The notes beneath the pieces are model-generated. The model was not told the DNA's origin. It was given only the letters and a program-made list of their open reading frames with translations, and searched no databases. The position numbers and the translations under genes are program-made. Positions 15,987-25,101 of a stretch of DNA of 64,000 bases are shown one piece after another (position 1 is the first letter of the stretch; each line of letters opens with the position of its first letter). This stretch comes from CAZQXD01 sp964597315 (lineage in GTDB: Bacteria > Pseudomonadota > Gammaproteobacteria > Competibacterales > Competibacteraceae): assembly GCA_964597315.1 (NCBI GenBank), contig CAZQXD010000006.1:41105-105104 (forward strand), read 5' to 3'.

Positions 15987-16799
15987 TCAAATGGGTTTTC
16001 CTTGGCGGCTCCCCAGCCTGTCCAGACGCAGCCGATGACGGGCATCGGTTAGCCGCCACACTCCACCCAACACCGCGCTCAGGGACCCCAGCCCGGTGCC
16101 TCCGGCGATCAGAAACATAATCAACATCTGGTACTTCACCGCCTCCACCGGATCTACCCCGGCCAGGATCTGGCCAGTCATCATCCCCGGCAGGGACACC
16201 AGGCCGGTGGCCGCCATGGCATTGATAATGGGCATCAGGGCGGTGCGCAGGGCGGCGCGGGTCACGGGCAGACACGCCTGCCAGCGGTCGGCTCCCAGGC
16301 ATAGTCGCGCCTCCACCGCCGCCCGGTCCCGGCTTAGGCCGGTGGCCAGGGTGTGCAGGCCCAGACTGATGCCGGTCATGGTATTGCCCAGAATCATGCC
16401 CAGCAGCGGCAAGGCGTAGCGTGGGTCATACCAGGGCTGAGGGCGGACTTGGGTGGTCAGGGCGAATACAGTCACCAGGCCAGCGGCCAGCAGCATGCAG
16501 CCAGCGCCCAAGCCGTAGGTCCAGAAACCGGTCAGGGGCTTGTCCTGGCGGGCCATGATCTCCCGGCCGGCGAACAACACCATGGCTAAGGCCGCCACCG
16601 AGGTCCACAGGGGCGAGACCAGGGTGAACAGGGTTTTTAGCACCAGCCCCACCAAGGTGAGTTGCACCAGCATCCGCAAGGTGGCGATGAGAAACTGCCG
16701 CTCCAGGCCCAGATTCAGCGCCATCGACAAACCACCGTTGAGCAGCACCAGCAGGGCGGCCACGGCCAGATCGGTGAGGTCCAGGGTGAGATAGCTCAA
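15987..16799 (-). CDS. fetB: FetB-type ABC transporter permease
   Basis: 270 residues with about seven membrane segments. ALLVLLNGGLSMALNLGLER and GNTMTGISLGLHTLATGLSRDRAAVEARL are typical of the UPF0014/FetB family (E. coli FetB has 259 residues). Its role in E. coli is iron homeostasis and oxidative stress tolerance, in the inner membrane. The TTG start at 16799 overlaps the fetA stop (TTGA) and lies behind GGGAGG within the end of fetA, so the two are coupled. Confidence 0.85.
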   Translation of the reverse strand: MSYLTLDLTDLAVAALLVLLNGGLSMALNLGLERQFLIATLRMLVQLTLVGLVLKTLFTLVSPLWTSVAALAMVLFAGREIMARQDKPLTGFWTYGLGAGCMLLAAGLVTVFALTTQVRPQPWYDPRYALPLLGMILGNTMTGISLGLHTLATGLSRDRAAVEARLCLGADRWQACLPVTRAALRTALMPIINAMAATGLVSLPGMMTGQILAGVDPVEAVKYQMLIMFLIAGGTGLGSLSAVLGGVWRLTDARHRLRLDRLGSRQGKPI

Positions 16800-17392
16800 A
16801 GCGGTTCCTCCCGTACCTGGCCAGCCTCCACCCATAGCCGCCGCCGGGCCACCCGCCGGGCCTGTTCGGCATCGTGGGTCACCCACAGGGCAGCGGCGGC
16901 CCTGGCCAGGGACTCCCTCAGCAGCCCCTCCACCGCCGCCGCCGCCCGGGCATCCAGCCCGGAGGTAGGCTCGTCCAGCAGTAGCAATCGGGGTCTCAGG
17001 GCTAAGGCCCGGGCCAGGGCCAAACGCTGGCGTTCACCGGTGGACAGCCGGGAGACTGGCCAGCCCCGGATCGCGTCCGGCAACCCTAGCGCCGCGATCA
17101 AGGGCGCAGCCCGCCCCCAGTCCTCGAAATGAGCCGCGACCGTCTCGTCCCACCAGCCGGATTCGGCGGGTAGGTAGATCACCCGCCGTCGCCAGTGGGG
17201 CGCGGGCAGGCTGTCCCGGGCGCAACCGTCCAGAATCACCTGTCCAGCGCCGGGGTCCAGGTCGGCGATGGCACGCAGCAGCAGGGATTTGCCGGCCCCC
17301 GAAGGGCCTTGCACGGCCAGGCACTCCCCGGCGGCCAACCGAAAGGATACGGGCGCCAGGCCGGGGCGGCTCAGATTTTGAACGTCCAGCAT
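16796..17392 (-). CDS. fetA: FetA-type ABC transporter ATPase
   Basis: 198 residues, somewhat short for an ABC ATPase but complete: Walker A GPSGAGKS, signature LSTGERQRLALARAL, Walker B LLLLDEPT, and switch His in LWVTHD. It pairs with the overlapping permease gene. It starts one base after the rsgA stop, so cytochrome c-rsgA-fetA-fetB probably form one transcript. Confidence 0.85.
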   Translation of the reverse strand: MLDVQNLSRPGLAPVSFRLAAGECLAVQGPSGAGKSLLLRAIADLDPGAGQVILDGCARDSLPAPHWRRRVIYLPAESGWWDETVAAHFEDWGRAAPLIAALGLPDAIRGWPVSRLSTGERQRLALARALALRPRLLLLDEPTSGLDARAAAAVEGLLRESLARAAAALWVTHDAEQARRVARRRLWVEAGQVREEPL

Positions 17393-17393
17393 C

Positions 17394-18398
17394 TCAACCG
17401 CTGGCCAGCGAGGCTTTGAGCTGGTGATAGCTCTCCAGTCGCCGGGCGTCGATATCTCCCCGCGCCACCGCCTCCCGCAGGGCGCAGCCAGGCTCTACCG
17501 TATGGCCACAGTTGGAGAACCGGCAGCGGCCCAAGTACGGAGCAAACTCCCTGAATCCCTGCTCCAGGTCATCCACGGACAGTTCGCCCAGCTCGAAACT
17601 GCGAATCCCCGGCGAGTCGATCAGCTCGCCGCCCCCAGGCAGGTGATACAGGGTGGCGGTAGTGGTTGCGTGGGTGCCCATGCCGGTGGCCTCGGACACC
17701 GCCTGGATGCGAAGCTCCCGGTCAGGCAGTAGCGCCTGAATCAGGGACGATTTACCCACTCCAGACTGGCCCACCAGAATGCTGGTGCGGCCAGCCAGCC
17801 GCTCCCGCAGCGTGTCCAGGCCGTGTTCGGTCTTGGTGCTGGCCTGGAGCAACGGATAGCCGATCCGCTGGTAGACGGCCAGCCGGGCGTCCAGTTCGAT
17901 CCGCAAGGCCGGGTCCGGCAGGTCCACCTTGTTGAACACGATCAAGGCCGCCACTCCAATAGCCTCCACGGCCACCAGATAACGATCCACCAGAAATTCG
18001 TTGAGCGCCGGACGGGGCGCCACCACGATGCCTACCCAGTCCATATTGGCGGCGATCAGCTTGGATCGGCCACTGTAATCGGGCCGGGTGAGCAGGGAGC
18101 GGCGTGGCTCCACCGCCACCACGACCCCAGCGCCGAAATCCGTGAGCTGCCATACCACATGGTCGCCGCAAGCCAACCCCCCCAGGTTCTGGCGCACGCT
18201 ACAGCGATACAGGCCGCCGCCGTCCTCCACCACCAGTTCGGCGCCGTAATTGGCGATGACCCGGCCAGGCCGCTCGGCGCCCAGGCTATTATCTGCCCCG
18301 ACCTGGCGCTCGGCGCGGCGGGCGGAACGATGGCGGCGCTGCTCTTGGATGCGACCGATTTGCTCCCGTTGGCGGCGGGTCAGGCGGCGCCGGGCCAT
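17394..18398 (-). CDS. rsgA: RsgA ribosome-biogenesis GTPase
   Basis: 334 residues. It is a circularly permuted GTPase that matures the 30S subunit. The OB-fold is followed by FNKVDL (G4), GQSGVGKSSLIQALL (G1), DSPGIRSF (G3), and the Zn knuckle CRFSNCGHTVEPGC. The start MARRRLTRRQREQ at 18398 fits the basic N-terminus of the family. A start further upstream would overlap the cytochrome gene. rsgA next to orn, divergent as here, is common in gammaproteobacteria. Confidence 0.95.
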   Translation of the reverse strand: MARRRLTRRQREQIGRIQEQRRHRSARRAERQVGADNSLGAERPGRVIANYGAELVVEDGGGLYRCSVRQNLGGLACGDHVVWQLTDFGAGVVVAVEPRRSLLTRPDYSGRSKLIAANMDWVGIVVAPRPALNEFLVDRYLVAVEAIGVAALIVFNKVDLPDPALRIELDARLAVYQRIGYPLLQASTKTEHGLDTLRERLAGRTSILVGQSGVGKSSLIQALLPDRELRIQAVSEATGMGTHATTTATLYHLPGGGELIDSPGIRSFELGELSVDDLEQGFREFAPYLGRCRFSNCGHTVEPGCALREAVARGDIDARRLESYHQLKASLASG

Positions 18399-18420
18399 GG
18401 GCAATCCGTGGGGGTGGGAA

Positions 18421-18720
18421 TCATCGGAACCGATAAAAGCGTTGATCGAGAAAGGCCGCAACGTTTTCAATGTCGGCGTCGGACCATTGCAGCCCGAGAC
18501 TGGTCTCGCAGCGCTGAACCTGGGCCAGCAACGCCGACCAGGAGGCGATCCGCCGATCTTGGCGGGTGTAGAGGGTCGAAGGTTCGCCCCGCATCAGTGA
18601 CTCATGGCAGGATACACAGTGTCGCTCATGCAGCGTCTGGCCCGCGCCGGGATCGGCGGCCCCGGCCCCGCCAGACACACTCACCAGCAGTATCGAGACG
18701 GCCAAAGCGGATCGTATCAT
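18421..18720 (-). CDS. Small exported c-type cytochrome
   Basis: 99 residues. The signal peptide (MIRSALAVSILLVSVSGGAG, cut near AAD) is followed by one haem motif, CVSCH, and a class I cytochrome c helix ending AAFLDQRFYRF. No Met ligand is obvious beyond ESLMRGEP, whose Met could serve. It should be periplasmic; the redox partner is unknown. A GAGGTGA site precedes the ATG. It lies 22 bases before rsgA on the same strand. Confidence 0.85.
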   Translation of the reverse strand: MIRSALAVSILLVSVSGGAGAADPGAGQTLHERHCVSCHESLMRGEPSTLYTRQDRRIASWSALLAQVQRCETSLGLQWSDADIENVAAFLDQRFYRFR

Positions 18721-18889
18721 GGGTCACCTCGGTGGTCGGGCGCGGTACCGTTCGCGTCCGGCAGCGCCGCAGATTTCGGCGTACACTCAACGTTGATACT
18801 CGCCAACGATGCGCGTCGCCGGTTGCAGAGTAGCCCGCCGCCAAGAGCAAGGCAACCACGTCGCACAGAATAAGGAAACAACGCCCCTC

Positions 18890-19456
18890 ATGGCTCAAAA
18901 TCCCGATAATCTGATCTGGATCGACCTGGAAATGACCGGGCTGGATTCCCAGAACGACCGTATCATCGAAATCGCCACTGTGGTCACTGACAGCGAACTG
19001 AACGTCTTGGCCGAGGGGCCGGTGCTGGCCATTCATCAAGATGACTCGATACTGGCGGCCATGGACGACTGGAACAAAAACCAACACGGCGGCTCCGGCC
19101 TGATCGAGCGAGTCCGTGCCAGCCAAACGGACGAAGGCCAGGCCGAACACCGAACCCTGGCTTTTCTGGAACGTTACGTACCCAAGAACCACTCACCCAT
19201 GTGCGGCAACAGCATCTGCCAGGACCGCCGGTTTCTGGCCCGCTGTATGCCGGAACTGGAAGCCTGGTTCCATTATCGCAATCTGGACGTGAGTACACTC
19301 AAGGAACTTGCCAAGCGCTGGTACCCGGGCGCCATCAAACGCTTCCCTAAGGAGTCGTCCCATCTGGCCCTGGATGATATTTATGATTCCATCAATGAAC
19401 TGCGCTATTACCGGGAGCAATTGTTCGTCAAGCTGACCCCCGACGGCGGCCACTGA
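18890..19456 (+). CDS. orn: Oligoribonuclease
   Basis: 188 residues (E. coli 181). It is a DEDD 3'-5' exonuclease that degrades di- to pentanucleotide RNA. Exo I is WIDLEMTGLD; Exo II contains CGNSICQDRRFL; the C-terminal SHLALDDIYDSINELRYYRE holds the last Asp of the DEDDh set with its His. The ATG at 18890 follows TAAGGA by about 14 bases. It is divergent from the cytochrome-rsgA operon. Confidence 0.95.
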   Translation: MAQNPDNLIWIDLEMTGLDSQNDRIIEIATVVTDSELNVLAEGPVLAIHQDDSILAAMDDWNKNQHGGSGLIERVRASQTDEGQAEHRTLAFLERYVPKNHSPMCGNSICQDRRFLARCMPELEAWFHYRNLDVSTLKELAKRWYPGAIKRFPKESSHLALDDIYDSINELRYYREQLFVKLTPDGGH

Positions 19457-19992
19457 CCGGAAACCCGACCCCTTAAATCCGCAGAACCCGTTGCCGTGGC
19501 CGTGCCGACGGAGCCGGGCGGTTCGGTGCGGATTGGCGCTGGGAATGTAGCAGGCTTCACAGTGGTGTTTTCCACAAGGTGATAGTTCTAGACCGGCCAG
19601 GTTGAACACGGCCTCTCGGAGATCCCGTGTTCCCTCACCGTCTGGAGGACTATCTCTATGCTTAAATCCTGTTTTCGTCACTCTACCCGTCTGGCAACCC
19701 CAGTTCCCGATTTTGGTCAAGCTTGATCGGCTGCTACAGATCGCCACGCAAGCGGGTATTGTGTACTAGGCTGATAGGGGCTGTGGACGGCTTGAACCCA
19801 TAGTCCTACTGGAGCCTGATCGGGCGGGGTCGGCGCTGGAGGGGGAAGACAACCGAGGAAGGCCATCTCCGGCGCCTAGGGTCGGTCGCGTTTTGCCTAG
19901 TCAGCGCGACCGGACCCGCCCCTTCCGGCAGGGAACGCCTCCCTCGTAAACTTCAAATATTAACTTAATATCAATATTTTAAGGGGAGCCGA
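19457..19992. other. Intergenic region between orn and sulP
   Basis: 536 bases without a convincing gene. A 22-codon frame at 19660-19728 has a GGAGG site, but its product matches nothing. A hairpin at 19883-19912 (CGGTCGCG, 14-base loop, CGCGACCG) could be a terminator or part of a leader. The last 60 bases are AT-rich and hold the inverted repeat listed separately. No tRNA or known small RNA was recognised. Confidence 0.6.
19955..19979. promoter_or_regulatory. AT-rich inverted repeat before sulP
   Basis: AAATATT, 11 bases and AATATTT form an inverted repeat 13 bases before the SulP start. The T-N11-A style spacing recalls a LysR-type operator. A LysR gene lies at 22715, but a link is only a guess. 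Confidence 0.4.
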
Positions 19993-21498
19993 ATGCTTGC
20001 GGCCAGGCTACCGAGAATGTCCTTTTCCCAGGTGCAAACCGAATGGTTCGGAAACGTCCGAAACGATCTTCTGGCTGGGCTGGTGGTGGCGCTCGCCCTC
20101 ATCCCGGAAGCCATTGCTTTTTCCATTATCGCCGGGGTCGATCCCCAGGTCGGCCTGTATTCTTCTTTCTGTATCGCGGTAGTGATTGCGATCGTCGGTG
20201 GCCGACCAGGGATGATCTCCGCCGCGACCGGGGCCATGGCCCTATTGATGATCGGTCTGGTCAAGGAGCATGGGCTTCAGTATCTCCTGGCCGCGACCCT
20301 CTTGACGGGGGTTTTGCAGATTCTGGCCGGCGCCTTCAAGCTCGGTACTTTGCTGCGTTTTGTTTCCCGCTCGGTGATGACGGGCTTTATCAATGCCTTG
20401 GCGATTCTGATCTTTATGGCTCAGCTTCCCGAGTTTGCCGGGGCCGGGGTGCAGATGTATGTGATGGTGGGTTTTGGGCTTGCCATCATCTATCTGTTTC
20501 CGCGACTGACCAAAGCGGTGCCTTCGCCTCTGGTCTGCATTGTCGTGCTGACGGCGATCAGCATGCTCACCGGGCTGGAACTGCGCACAGTGGGGGATAT
20601 GGGCGAACTCCCCGACCATTTTCCCGTTTTCCTGTTCCCGGATATTCCCCTGAACCTTGAAACCCTGCTCATCATCTTTCCCTATTCAATCATGCTGGCC
20701 GTGGTGGGGCTTCTGGAATCTTTGATGACGGCGGTTATTGTGGATGACTTTACCGATACGCCGAGCCAAAAAAATCGCGAATGCGCGGGCCAGGGTATCG
20801 CCAATATCGTCGCGGGCTGCTTTGGCGGCATGGCGGGCTGCGCGATGATCGGGCAGTCCGTCATCAACATCAAGTCCGGGGGGCGAGGACGCTTATCGAC
20901 TTTTTCCGCAGGTTGCTTTTTGATGTTCATGATATTGACCCTGGGCGATTGGGTGCGGGAAATTCCCATGGCCGCGCTCGTGGCGGTCATGATTATGGTG
21001 TCCATTGGCACCTTTAGCTGGGCATCCCTGAAAAACCTGCGCACGTTTCCTAAAAGCTCCAATCTAGTGATGCTGACAACGGTGATTGTGGTGGTCTTCA
21101 CCCACAATCTGGCTCAGGGTGTGTTCGTGGGCGTATTGATGGCTTCCTTGATTTTCGCCTATAAGATTTCCCAGCTTTTGACCATCAAATCAGAGCTGAT
21201 CGATGAGGGCGTCGAGCGAGTTTATCGGGTCTATGGACAGGTATTTTTTGTCTCAGCAGAAACGTTTATATCGTCTTTCGATTTTAAGGAAGTGGTGGAG
21301 CGGGTACGGATTGACCTGACCGCTGCTCACTTCTGGGACAGCTCGGCGGTGGCCGCGCTTGATAAGGTCGTGCTCAAATTCCGCCGCGAAGGGACAGCGG
21401 TGGAACTGCTAGGACTGAACGAGGCGAGCGCCACCATTGTCGATGCCCTGGCCATCCATAATAAGCCCGACGCACTCGATCATAGGCCCGACCACTGA
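19993..21498 (+). CDS. SulP-family anion transporter with STAS domain
   Basis: 501 residues. Ten or more membrane segments start with DLLAGLVVALALIPEAIAFS, the SulP signature region. A short C-terminal STAS domain follows (HFWDSSAVAALDKVVLKFRR). It is an inner-membrane transporter of sulfate, bicarbonate or another anion; the substrate cannot be told from sequence. GGGGAG precedes the ATG. The next gene encodes a tandem universal stress protein eight bases downstream; this pairing recurs in bicarbonate-type SulP loci. Codon use is less GC-rich than the neighbours, which hints at acquisition. Confidence 0.9.
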   Translation: MLAARLPRMSFSQVQTEWFGNVRNDLLAGLVVALALIPEAIAFSIIAGVDPQVGLYSSFCIAVVIAIVGGRPGMISAATGAMALLMIGLVKEHGLQYLLAATLLTGVLQILAGAFKLGTLLRFVSRSVMTGFINALAILIFMAQLPEFAGAGVQMYVMVGFGLAIIYLFPRLTKAVPSPLVCIVVLTAISMLTGLELRTVGDMGELPDHFPVFLFPDIPLNLETLLIIFPYSIMLAVVGLLESLMTAVIVDDFTDTPSQKNRECAGQGIANIVAGCFGGMAGCAMIGQSVINIKSGGRGRLSTFSAGCFLMFMILTLGDWVREIPMAALVAVMIMVSIGTFSWASLKNLRTFPKSSNLVMLTTVIVVVFTHNLAQGVFVGVLMASLIFAYKISQLLTIKSELIDEGVERVYRVYGQVFFVSAETFISSFDFKEVVERVRIDLTAAHFWDSSAVAALDKVVLKFRREGTAVELLGLNEASATIVDALAIHNKPDALDHRPDH

Positions 21499-21505
21499 GG
21501 TAGCC

Positions 21506-22357
21506 GTGAAAAAGATTCTTGCCTGTATTGACGATTCCGTTTATGCACAAACCGTGTGTTCTGGCGCTGCCTGGGTGAGTAACCGTACTGGAGCAACCGT
21601 TACCTTGCTGCATTTAATTTCGCCCCCATCCAAGCGAGCATCCCTTGATATGAGTGGGGCCATTGGACTCGGCGCAAAAAGCGAGTTATTGGAACAGTTA
21701 GCGGAATTAGATGAATCCCATGGCCGTATAGAACAGCGCAAGGGAAAACTAATGCTGGCACAGGCGGAACAGCAACTACGCGACGCTGGCGTTCAGCATA
21801 TTGAAGTATTGCATCGCCGTGGTTCACTGGTGGAATTCATCGGTGAAAACGAAGCACAAATGGATATGATCGTGATGGGTAAACGAGGGGAACACGCGGA
21901 TTTCGACACCCTGCATCTGGGGTCGAATCTGGAGCGAGTTGCCCGTGCCGTGAATAAGCCGTTACTGGTGACCGCACGAGTTTTCCAGCCGATCCGCCGA
22001 TTTTTAATCGCCTTCGATGGCAGCGCCAGCGCCACAAAGGCATTGGACTATATTACCCGTCATGCCGTGCTGAAAGACACGGAATGCCATGTGCTGATGA
22101 TCGGCCGTGTCAGCGCGGAAATCCGCAACACTCTGACCCAGGTCGCTGGCACGCTGGAACGCGCGGGGATCGGGGTGCATACGGCGCTTAAGGTAGGGCC
22201 TCGGGATGAAGTGATTACCGCATACGTTGAAGCCAAGGACATTGATCTTATTGTCATGGGCGCTTATGGCCATTCTCGTATTCGCCAACTGATCATCGGC
22301 AGTACAACCACCTCGGTGATCCGTTCGTGCCATATTCCGCTCTTGCTGTTCCGTTGA
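21506..22357 (+). CDS. Tandem universal stress protein (UspA family)
   Basis: 283 residues made of two Usp domains. Domain 1 begins KKILACIDDSVYAQTVCSG. Domain 2 begins RFLIAFDGSASATKALDY and ends LIVMGAYGHSRIRQLIIGST, which contains the G-x2-G-x9-G-S ATP-binding motif. Domain 1 has a weaker version (MGKRG). It should be cytosolic and ATP-binding. The GTG start follows GAGGTAG. It is probably co-transcribed with sulP and may sense the energy state for it. Confidence 0.85.
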   Translation: MKKILACIDDSVYAQTVCSGAAWVSNRTGATVTLLHLISPPSKRASLDMSGAIGLGAKSELLEQLAELDESHGRIEQRKGKLMLAQAEQQLRDAGVQHIEVLHRRGSLVEFIGENEAQMDMIVMGKRGEHADFDTLHLGSNLERVARAVNKPLLVTARVFQPIRRFLIAFDGSASATKALDYITRHAVLKDTECHVLMIGRVSAEIRNTLTQVAGTLERAGIGVHTALKVGPRDEVITAYVEAKDIDLIVMGAYGHSRIRQLIIGSTTTSVIRSCHIPLLLFR

Positions 22358-22714
22358 GTCCGGGGATCATGGGGAGGGCGAGCGGCTTGGTTTCTCTCAA
22401 CCAGGATCGGCTATGGGCATGGACTCGACCCCGGTTTTTCAGGGTTCTTGAGCGCCGCGCCTAACTTGAACTGGGCCAGGGTCGGCGAAGGCGCACCGCG
22501 CGTCCCCAGTTCCTGGAAACGCAGTCCTTCCCCCCGGCCCTCATTGCGACTAGACTCGAAGCCCTGTTCCCAGCCAGCGTCGTAAACCAACGCTCTCGTG
22601 CAAATCTCCCTTGGCCAAGCCGGTGTTTTTTGTGCACTGCGAGCTTGGGTTAAACCGGTCATTTGGTTTTATAATGGGAGCAGGTATAACAAACACGGTT
22701 CAAAGGATTGGCAA
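22358..22714. other. Intergenic region before the LysR gene
   Basis: 357 bases. A weak promoter may lie at its right end: TTGGGT at 22645-22650 and TATAAT at 22670-22675, with an over-long 19-base spacer. A minus-strand open frame at 22411-22662 has no start site or family likeness and is not called. Confidence 0.5.
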
Positions 22715-23650
22715 ATGCGCCTGACATTGGATGCTTTAGAGGTACTGGATGCTATCGACCGCAAGGGCAGTTTTGCCGCAGCCGCAGGAGAACTGCGCAG
22801 GGTACCCTCCGCCATTACCTATACTATCCAAAAACTAGAACAAGATCTCGGGGTGCTGGTCTTCGACCGCAGCGGCCACCGCGCCCGCCTCACCCCAGCC
22901 GGAGTCAAGCTCCTGGAAGAAGGCCGAAACCTGCTGCGCGCGGCCGGCGTGCTCGAACAACTGGTGGGGAGGGTGGCCAGCGGCTGGGAGCCGGAGTTGA
23001 CCATTGCCGTGGGCGACCTGGTGCCCCTCGAACAACTGTTTCCTCTTATCGAAGATTTCTACGATCTGGGCGGCGGCACCCGTCTGCGCATGACCACCGA
23101 GGTCCTGGGGGGCACTTGGGATGCGCTCACCAATGGCCGCGCCGACCTGGTGATCGGCGCCGCCGACGACGGCCCCGCCGGAGGCGGCTATGCCGCCAGA
23201 CCCTTGGGCGTCGTGGAGTTCGTGTTCGTCATGAGTCCCGAACACGCCCTGGCCACCCTGCCAGAACCCTTGGCCGAGGAGCAGATCCTCCAACACCGGG
23301 CGGTGGCCGTGGTGGACAGTTCCCGCCACCTGCCGCCCCGCGCCCTGGCCTTGATGGGCGGCCCTGAAGTGCTTACCGTCCCCACCATGGAGGCCAAGTG
23401 CCAAGCCCATCGGCGGGGCCTGGGGGCGGGTTTTGTCCCCTACCATCTGGTACGCAAGGACCTGGATACCGGGCGACTGGTAAGCCGACGGGTGGCGGGC
23501 GCCGCGCCGACTTCCCGGCTGTTCGTCGCCTGGCGCACTGGCCAGGCCGGCAAAGCCCTGAAGTGGTTTCTCAAACGCCTGGAAACAGTGGAGTTGTGGA
23601 GAACATCGCCACCGACCAGCGACAACCGAATCGAGCTTACCGCCCCATGA
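22715..23650 (+). CDS. LysR-type transcriptional regulator
   Basis: 311 residues. The N-terminal winged helix-turn-helix is plain: MRLTLDALEVLDAIDRKGSF, then AAAAGELRRVPSAITYTIQK and LEQDLGVLVFDRSGHRARLT. An effector domain of about 200 residues follows (LTIAVGDLVPLEQLFPLIED). The ATG at 22715 follows AAAGGA. No divergent metabolic gene points to its target. It converges on the Usp gene at 23678. Confidence 0.9.
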   Translation: MRLTLDALEVLDAIDRKGSFAAAAGELRRVPSAITYTIQKLEQDLGVLVFDRSGHRARLTPAGVKLLEEGRNLLRAAGVLEQLVGRVASGWEPELTIAVGDLVPLEQLFPLIEDFYDLGGGTRLRMTTEVLGGTWDALTNGRADLVIGAADDGPAGGGYAARPLGVVEFVFVMSPEHALATLPEPLAEEQILQHRAVAVVDSSRHLPPRALALMGGPEVLTVPTMEAKCQAHRRGLGAGFVPYHLVRKDLDTGRLVSRRVAGAAPTSRLFVAWRTGQAGKALKWFLKRLETVELWRTSPPTSDNRIELTAP

Positions 23651-23677
23651 GCTTCCGGTGGCGGCCCCTGGGCCAAC

Positions 23678-24118
23678 TCAATCCTTGATCCGTACCGCCA
23701 GCACGTCGCAGGGCGCTCCGTGAAGCACAGCGTTGGCGGTGGACCCCAACAGTAAGGCCAGTCCGTGACGACCGTGGCTGCCCACCACGATCAGATCAGC
23801 GTTCTGCTCCTCGGCAGTGCGCAACACGCCTTCCTTGGTGGACACGGCTGTCACCACCCACTTGTCCCCAGCCTTGATCTCCAACTTGTCAGCCAGCCGC
23901 TCCAAACTGTCTTGGGCCTCTCGCATCATGGTCTCGTCGGGCAGTTCCGGGACCAGAGGCATCAGTTCATAACCGGCGCTGATATTCACTTCCTCCACCA
24001 CATGGATCAAGGATAGCCTGGCCTGGTACTTCTCGGCGATGCACTTGGCCCGCTCACCCACTTGCAGAGCGTCGGGGGCGAAATCCGCCGCATACAGAAC
24101 GTGTCGATAATTAGCCAT
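23678..24118 (-). CDS. Single-domain universal stress protein
   Basis: 146 residues. YRHVLYAADFAPDALQVGER starts the fold, and LIVVGSHGRHGLALLLGSTANAVLHGAPC carries the G-x2-G-x9-G-S/T ATP-binding motif. It resembles E. coli UspA/UspD in length. GGAGGT precedes the ATG. It is probably monocistronic. Confidence 0.9.
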   Translation of the reverse strand: MANYRHVLYAADFAPDALQVGERAKCIAEKYQARLSLIHVVEEVNISAGYELMPLVPELPDETMMREAQDSLERLADKLEIKAGDKWVVTAVSTKEGVLRTAEEQNADLIVVGSHGRHGLALLLGSTANAVLHGAPCDVLAVRIKD

Positions 24119-24314
24119 ACCGGGTACCTCCTGGGAATGGGATATTGTCCCCAAGGCGTCGGCGTCGAAGAGCCAAAACGCTCGGCGGACAGGCCCTGGG
24201 AATGGGATTAGCCGGAACGGTCACGGGCCTGGGTTGCATGGAATTTGACGTCGGGGGGTGTCCGTGGTTCATGGGCCGGTGCTATCCGTGGTCATGGTCT
24301 CAATAGTAAATCCA

Positions 24315-24725
24315 TCACGGCGTCATCTCCAATAGTTCCCGCACCAATCGGCGACTTTCCGCCAGGGCCGGATGATCTGGCGGCAGATCGGCTCGCGCCC
24401 GATGCAGATCCTGAAGCCCCAGACGCAGCCGCAACAGCCCCAGATTGTGCCGCGCCCGGGGATGCTCATCCAGCGTCAGGGCGCGCCGATAAGCATCCTC
24501 GGCATCCTCCAGGCGATCCAGTTCCACATAGGTATTTCCCAGCCAAAACCAGGGATCGGCCCCAGGACGTTGCGTGGCCAGGGCCTGGTACAATCGCGCT
24601 GCTTGTGGCCAGTCGCCCTCCCGGTAGGCCCACTCGGCCCGAACTTGGAGCGGGGCCGACGCGAGGGGCGATACCGCGCAGCCGATCAGCAGGACGGCCA
24701 GCATTAGGGCAATAGTGACTTTCAA
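24315..24725 (-). CDS. Small TPR lipoprotein
   Basis: 136 residues. The lipoprotein signal MKVTIALMLAVLLIGC is followed by a mature Cys. About two TPR units follow (ARLYQALATQRPGADPWFWL; DAYRRALTLDEHPRARHNLG). It should be an outer-membrane or periplasmic scaffold like those of pilus or peptidoglycan machines, but the partner is not shown. It starts at TTG with GGGAGA upstream. No neighbour hints at a pathway. Confidence 0.75.
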   Translation of the reverse strand: MKVTIALMLAVLLIGCAVSPLASAPLQVRAEWAYREGDWPQAARLYQALATQRPGADPWFWLGNTYVELDRLEDAEDAYRRALTLDEHPRARHNLGLLRLRLGLQDLHRARADLPPDHPALAESRRLVRELLEMTP

Positions 24726-24822
24726 GGGTTCTCCCTAAATGGGCAAGCATACCCCCCCACGGGGGGCTTGGAGGATATGACCGTCGCCGTGGTGAGCCTG
24801 GCGGAGGTGTCGTGATACCCTA

Positions 24823-24943
24823 GTTTCCGGTCCTTGAGCACGCCCCGATGCGTAGCCGCAACCTGTGGTTATAAGCCAAGCGCGCACGGCCAAAGTCCGG
24901 GCCAGGCTCCTTGCCTGCTCGGGCGTCGGCTAACACCGGAAAC
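24823..24943. ncRNA. Candidate structured RNA, strand unknown
   Basis: GTTTCCGGT (24823-24831) pairs with ACCGGAAAC (24935-24943), closing a 121-base element. CCTA and TAGG extend the stem across a short bulge. Inside, ACGCCCCGA (24840-24848) pairs with TCGGGCGT (24919-24926) with one bulge, and CAGGC-tcctt-GCCTG forms a small hairpin. The rod-like nesting recalls regulatory RNAs, but no known family (6S, SRP, cobalamin) fits. It lies in a 376-base gap before the thioesterase gene. Covariation is untested. Confidence 0.35.
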
Positions 24944-25064
24944 GGTAGGCGCGTTTGCTGTCCATGGGGGGAGTGTAACAAGGCATTGTCCGATTATTGA
25001 AGATAGGCCCAACCGAAGGAGGACGCCGGGATCGGGGCTTGCCTTGCCAGCCGCGCCTATCCCT

Positions 25065-25084
25065 CCCCGCCCTGAAGGACGGGG
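25065..25084. repeat. IS200/IS605-type right-end hairpin scar
   Basis: The sequence ccccgccctgaaggacgggg, followed by tctctcggcg, is the hairpin typical of the ends of IS605-family elements and tnpB units. No transposase or tnpB is present, so this would be a remnant. It lies 17 bases before the thioesterase ATG. A good AAGGAGG (25017-25023) lies some 80 bases upstream. Confidence 0.45.
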
Positions 25085-25101
25085 TCTCTCGGCGAAAACC
25101 G

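Noticed and set aside
19193..19747. Long minus-strand open frame across the end of orn and the following gap
   Set aside because: It is antisense to orn for half its length, and the rest has no recognisable domain.
22411..22662. Minus-strand open frame of 83 codons upstream of the LysR gene
   Set aside because: No ribosome-binding site, no family likeness, and its composition fits a chance frame in GC-rich DNA.
24840..24950. Possible cobalamin riboswitch or 6S RNA
   Set aside because: The B12-box and the 6S closing-stem and bubble sequences are absent; only a generic structured-RNA candidate is kept.
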